A stretch of DNA of 7,515 nt, from assembly GCA_016303095.1 (NCBI GenBank), contig JAEDMH010000114.1, forward strand, positions 1 through 7,515. The letters are read 5' to 3'. Numbering within the stretch: the first letter of the stretch is position 1; the number at the start of each line of letters is the position of its first letter. Source of the DNA: Lentisphaeria bacterium. Its GTDB lineage: Bacteria; Verrucomicrobiota; Lentisphaeria; Oligosphaerales; Oligosphaeraceae. The notes under the pieces are model-generated. The model saw only the letters and a program-made list of their open reading frames with translations, had not been told where the DNA came from and searched no databases. Position numbers and translations under genes: made by a program. This document shows, one piece after another, positions 6,427 to 7,515 of this stretch.

Positions 6427-6438
6427 TGTAGCGACACA
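6427..6438 (+). promoter_or_regulatory. Candidate operator TGTAGCGACACA before the regulator gene
   Basis: An imperfect palindrome with TGT...ACA ends and a central CG lies 13 bases before the regulator start codon. It shares 10 of 12 bases with the site at 328-339; the right half is GAYACA in both. A further GATACA half-site occurs at 6408-6413. This fits autoregulation by the adjacent GntR-LacI protein, which is common in the family, but it is inferred from two sites only. Confidence 0.45.
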
Positions 6439-6451
6439 TTGAGAAGCCCCT

Positions 6452-7515
6452 ATGAGAGAGAAGAAATATCTTCAGTTGCATCAGTGTTTGCGGGAGCGTC
6501 TCCAGGGCATGTTGCCTGGAGAGAAACTAGAATCTGTGCGGACCTTGCAGAAGCGGTATCAGGTGAGTCTGGCCACTTTGAACAGTGCGTTGAAGCTATT
6601 GACGGAGGAGGGGTTGTTGCGGAGCGTGCAATACAAGGGGCTGTATCGTTCCTATCCTTCGGCAGAGACGGCCAGTCGGACGGTGGTGTTGGTGTTGCCG
6701 GGGCGGGAGGAGCCCCTGTTTCAGCGGATCATCCTGTCCTGCTACGAGGCGTTGGAGGCCCGGAACATCTGCGTGCAGCTTTCCATCTACCGTCTCACCT
6801 TGGAGTCGGAGGTGCAGGTGTTGCGTGAGGTGTTGGAGCGTCGTCCCGACGGGGTTCTCTACATGCCCACCACCATTTCGGAGGCATTGAAGGAGCTGTT
6901 GCATTCCTGGGCCTCCTCGGTTCCCCTGGTGCAATTGAACCGTGAGATTGGGGATTCTGCCTTGTCCTTTGTGGGGAATCAGTGTCAGGAGGGGGCTCGT
7001 CAGGCCACGGAGATGTTGATTCGGGCGGGGCATCGGCGCATTGGGGTCATTCACACCAGCAACGCCCATTTTTGCCTGGATCAGCAGGAGCGTCTGGCGG
7101 GTTTTCGCCAGGCCATGGAGGCGGCAGGGCTTTCCGTTTCCCCCCAATGGGAAATCGCCTTTGACAGCATGGAGCCCACCATTTCCAGCGACGTGGTCTC
7201 CCTGCTGCTGTCTCCGGAGCGGCCCACCGCCTTCTTTGCCACCAATGCGGTCTTTCTGCCCCAGCTCCTCCAGAAGGCGGCCTTCTGCAATATCAAGGTG
7301 CCGGAGGAGTTGAGCGTGACCAGCTTTGACCTGGGGGAGGCCTTTGCCAGCTTGCCGCTGAAGGTCTCCCACCTGGCCCAGCCCATGGAGGAACTCTGCT
7401 TCCGGGGGGTGGAGATGCTGGAGGAGATGATGACCTCCCGGGATTTCTCCCCCCGCCGGGAGTTGCTGCCTCCCGTCCTCGTTCCCGGGGAAACCTGCCG
7501 CCCCCTGAAGAAGAA
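6452..7515 (+). CDS. GntR-type HTH / LacI-type ligand-binding transcriptional regulator (3' end beyond window)
   Basis: The open frame runs 354 codons from the ATG at 6452 to the window edge without a stop. An in-frame TGA at 6440-6442 precludes an upstream start, and a weak GAGAAG lies five bases before the ATG. Residues 1-68 form a GntR winged helix: PGEKLESVRTL (22-32), the recognition part VSLATLNSALKLL (38-50) and TEEGLLRS (51-58). From about residue 75 the protein is a periplasmic-binding-protein-like sugar sensor of LacI type, with GHRRIGVIH, ERLAGFR (213-219), a VPEELSVTSFD motif (Asp293) and a C-terminal LPPVLVPGETC segment typical of the end of the family, so only a few residues should be missing. 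This architecture is that of AraR-like repressors released from DNA by a sugar. It probably controls itself and the neighbouring hydrolase unit through the TGTWGCGAYACA sites; the ligand is unknown. TTG is the main Leu codon in the first 190 codons, then CTG/CTC take over. Confidence 0.88.
   Translation, partial: MREKKYLQLHQCLRERLQGMLPGEKLESVRTLQKRYQVSLATLNSALKLLTEEGLLRSVQYKGLYRSYPSAETASRTVVLVLPGREEPLFQRIILSCYEALEARNICVQLSIYRLTLESEVQVLREVLERRPDGVLYMPTTISEALKELLHSWASSVPLVQLNREIGDSALSFVGNQCQEGARQATEMLIRAGHRRIGVIHTSNAHFCLDQQERLAGFRQAMEAAGLSVSPQWEIAFDSMEPTISSDVVSLLLSPERPTAFFATNAVFLPQLLQKAAFCNIKVPEELSVTSFDLGEAFASLPLKVSHLAQPMEELCFRGVEMLEEMMTSRDFSPRRELLPPVLVPGETCRPLKK

Overview
The window is GC-rich and every gene lies on the + strand. 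It most resembles a Lentisphaerota genome (Victivallis/Oligosphaera type) or a close relative in the PVC superphylum. This is inferred from three things: a short pseudopilin with the FTLIELLVVIAIIAIL N-terminus that is heavily expanded in that phylum, large secreted DUF4091/GH123-type proteins, and a GntR-LacI hybrid regulator. No rRNA, tRNA, CRISPR array or mobile element is visible.

Layout. Positions 1-421 carry no gene. They hold a TCTAG-rich repeat patch, an AT-rich hairpin and a good sigma70-type promoter (TTGAGA-N16-TATAAT with extended -10) whose leader contains a candidate operator. Next comes a pseudopilin-like gene (422-1138), then a LamG + GH123-like secreted protein (1205-3694) and a CBM9-like + GH123-like secreted protein (3742-6288). 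Gaps are 66 and 47 bases, so the three are probably one transcription unit. Two strong back-to-back hairpins (6302-6377) follow. The window ends in a GntR-HTH/LacI-type sugar-sensing regulator (from 6452) whose last codons lie beyond base 7515.

How it may work. The two large proteins are clear paralogues in their C-terminal halves. Each has an adjacent Asp-Glu pair in the position expected for GH123 enzymes (beta-N-acetylgalactosaminidases with substrate-assisted catalysis), but each carries a different N-terminal module. A simple reading is a small carbohydrate-degradation locus in which a ligand-responsive repressor controls secreted glycosidases and a surface or secreted pseudopilin. A 12-base motif, TGTWGCGAYACA, occurs just downstream of the predicted start of the pseudopilin-GH transcript (328-339) and 13 bases before the regulator gene (6427-6438). 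It is a plausible operator joining the two units. No transporter is in the window, and the substrate and the pilin's role cannot be read from sequence alone.
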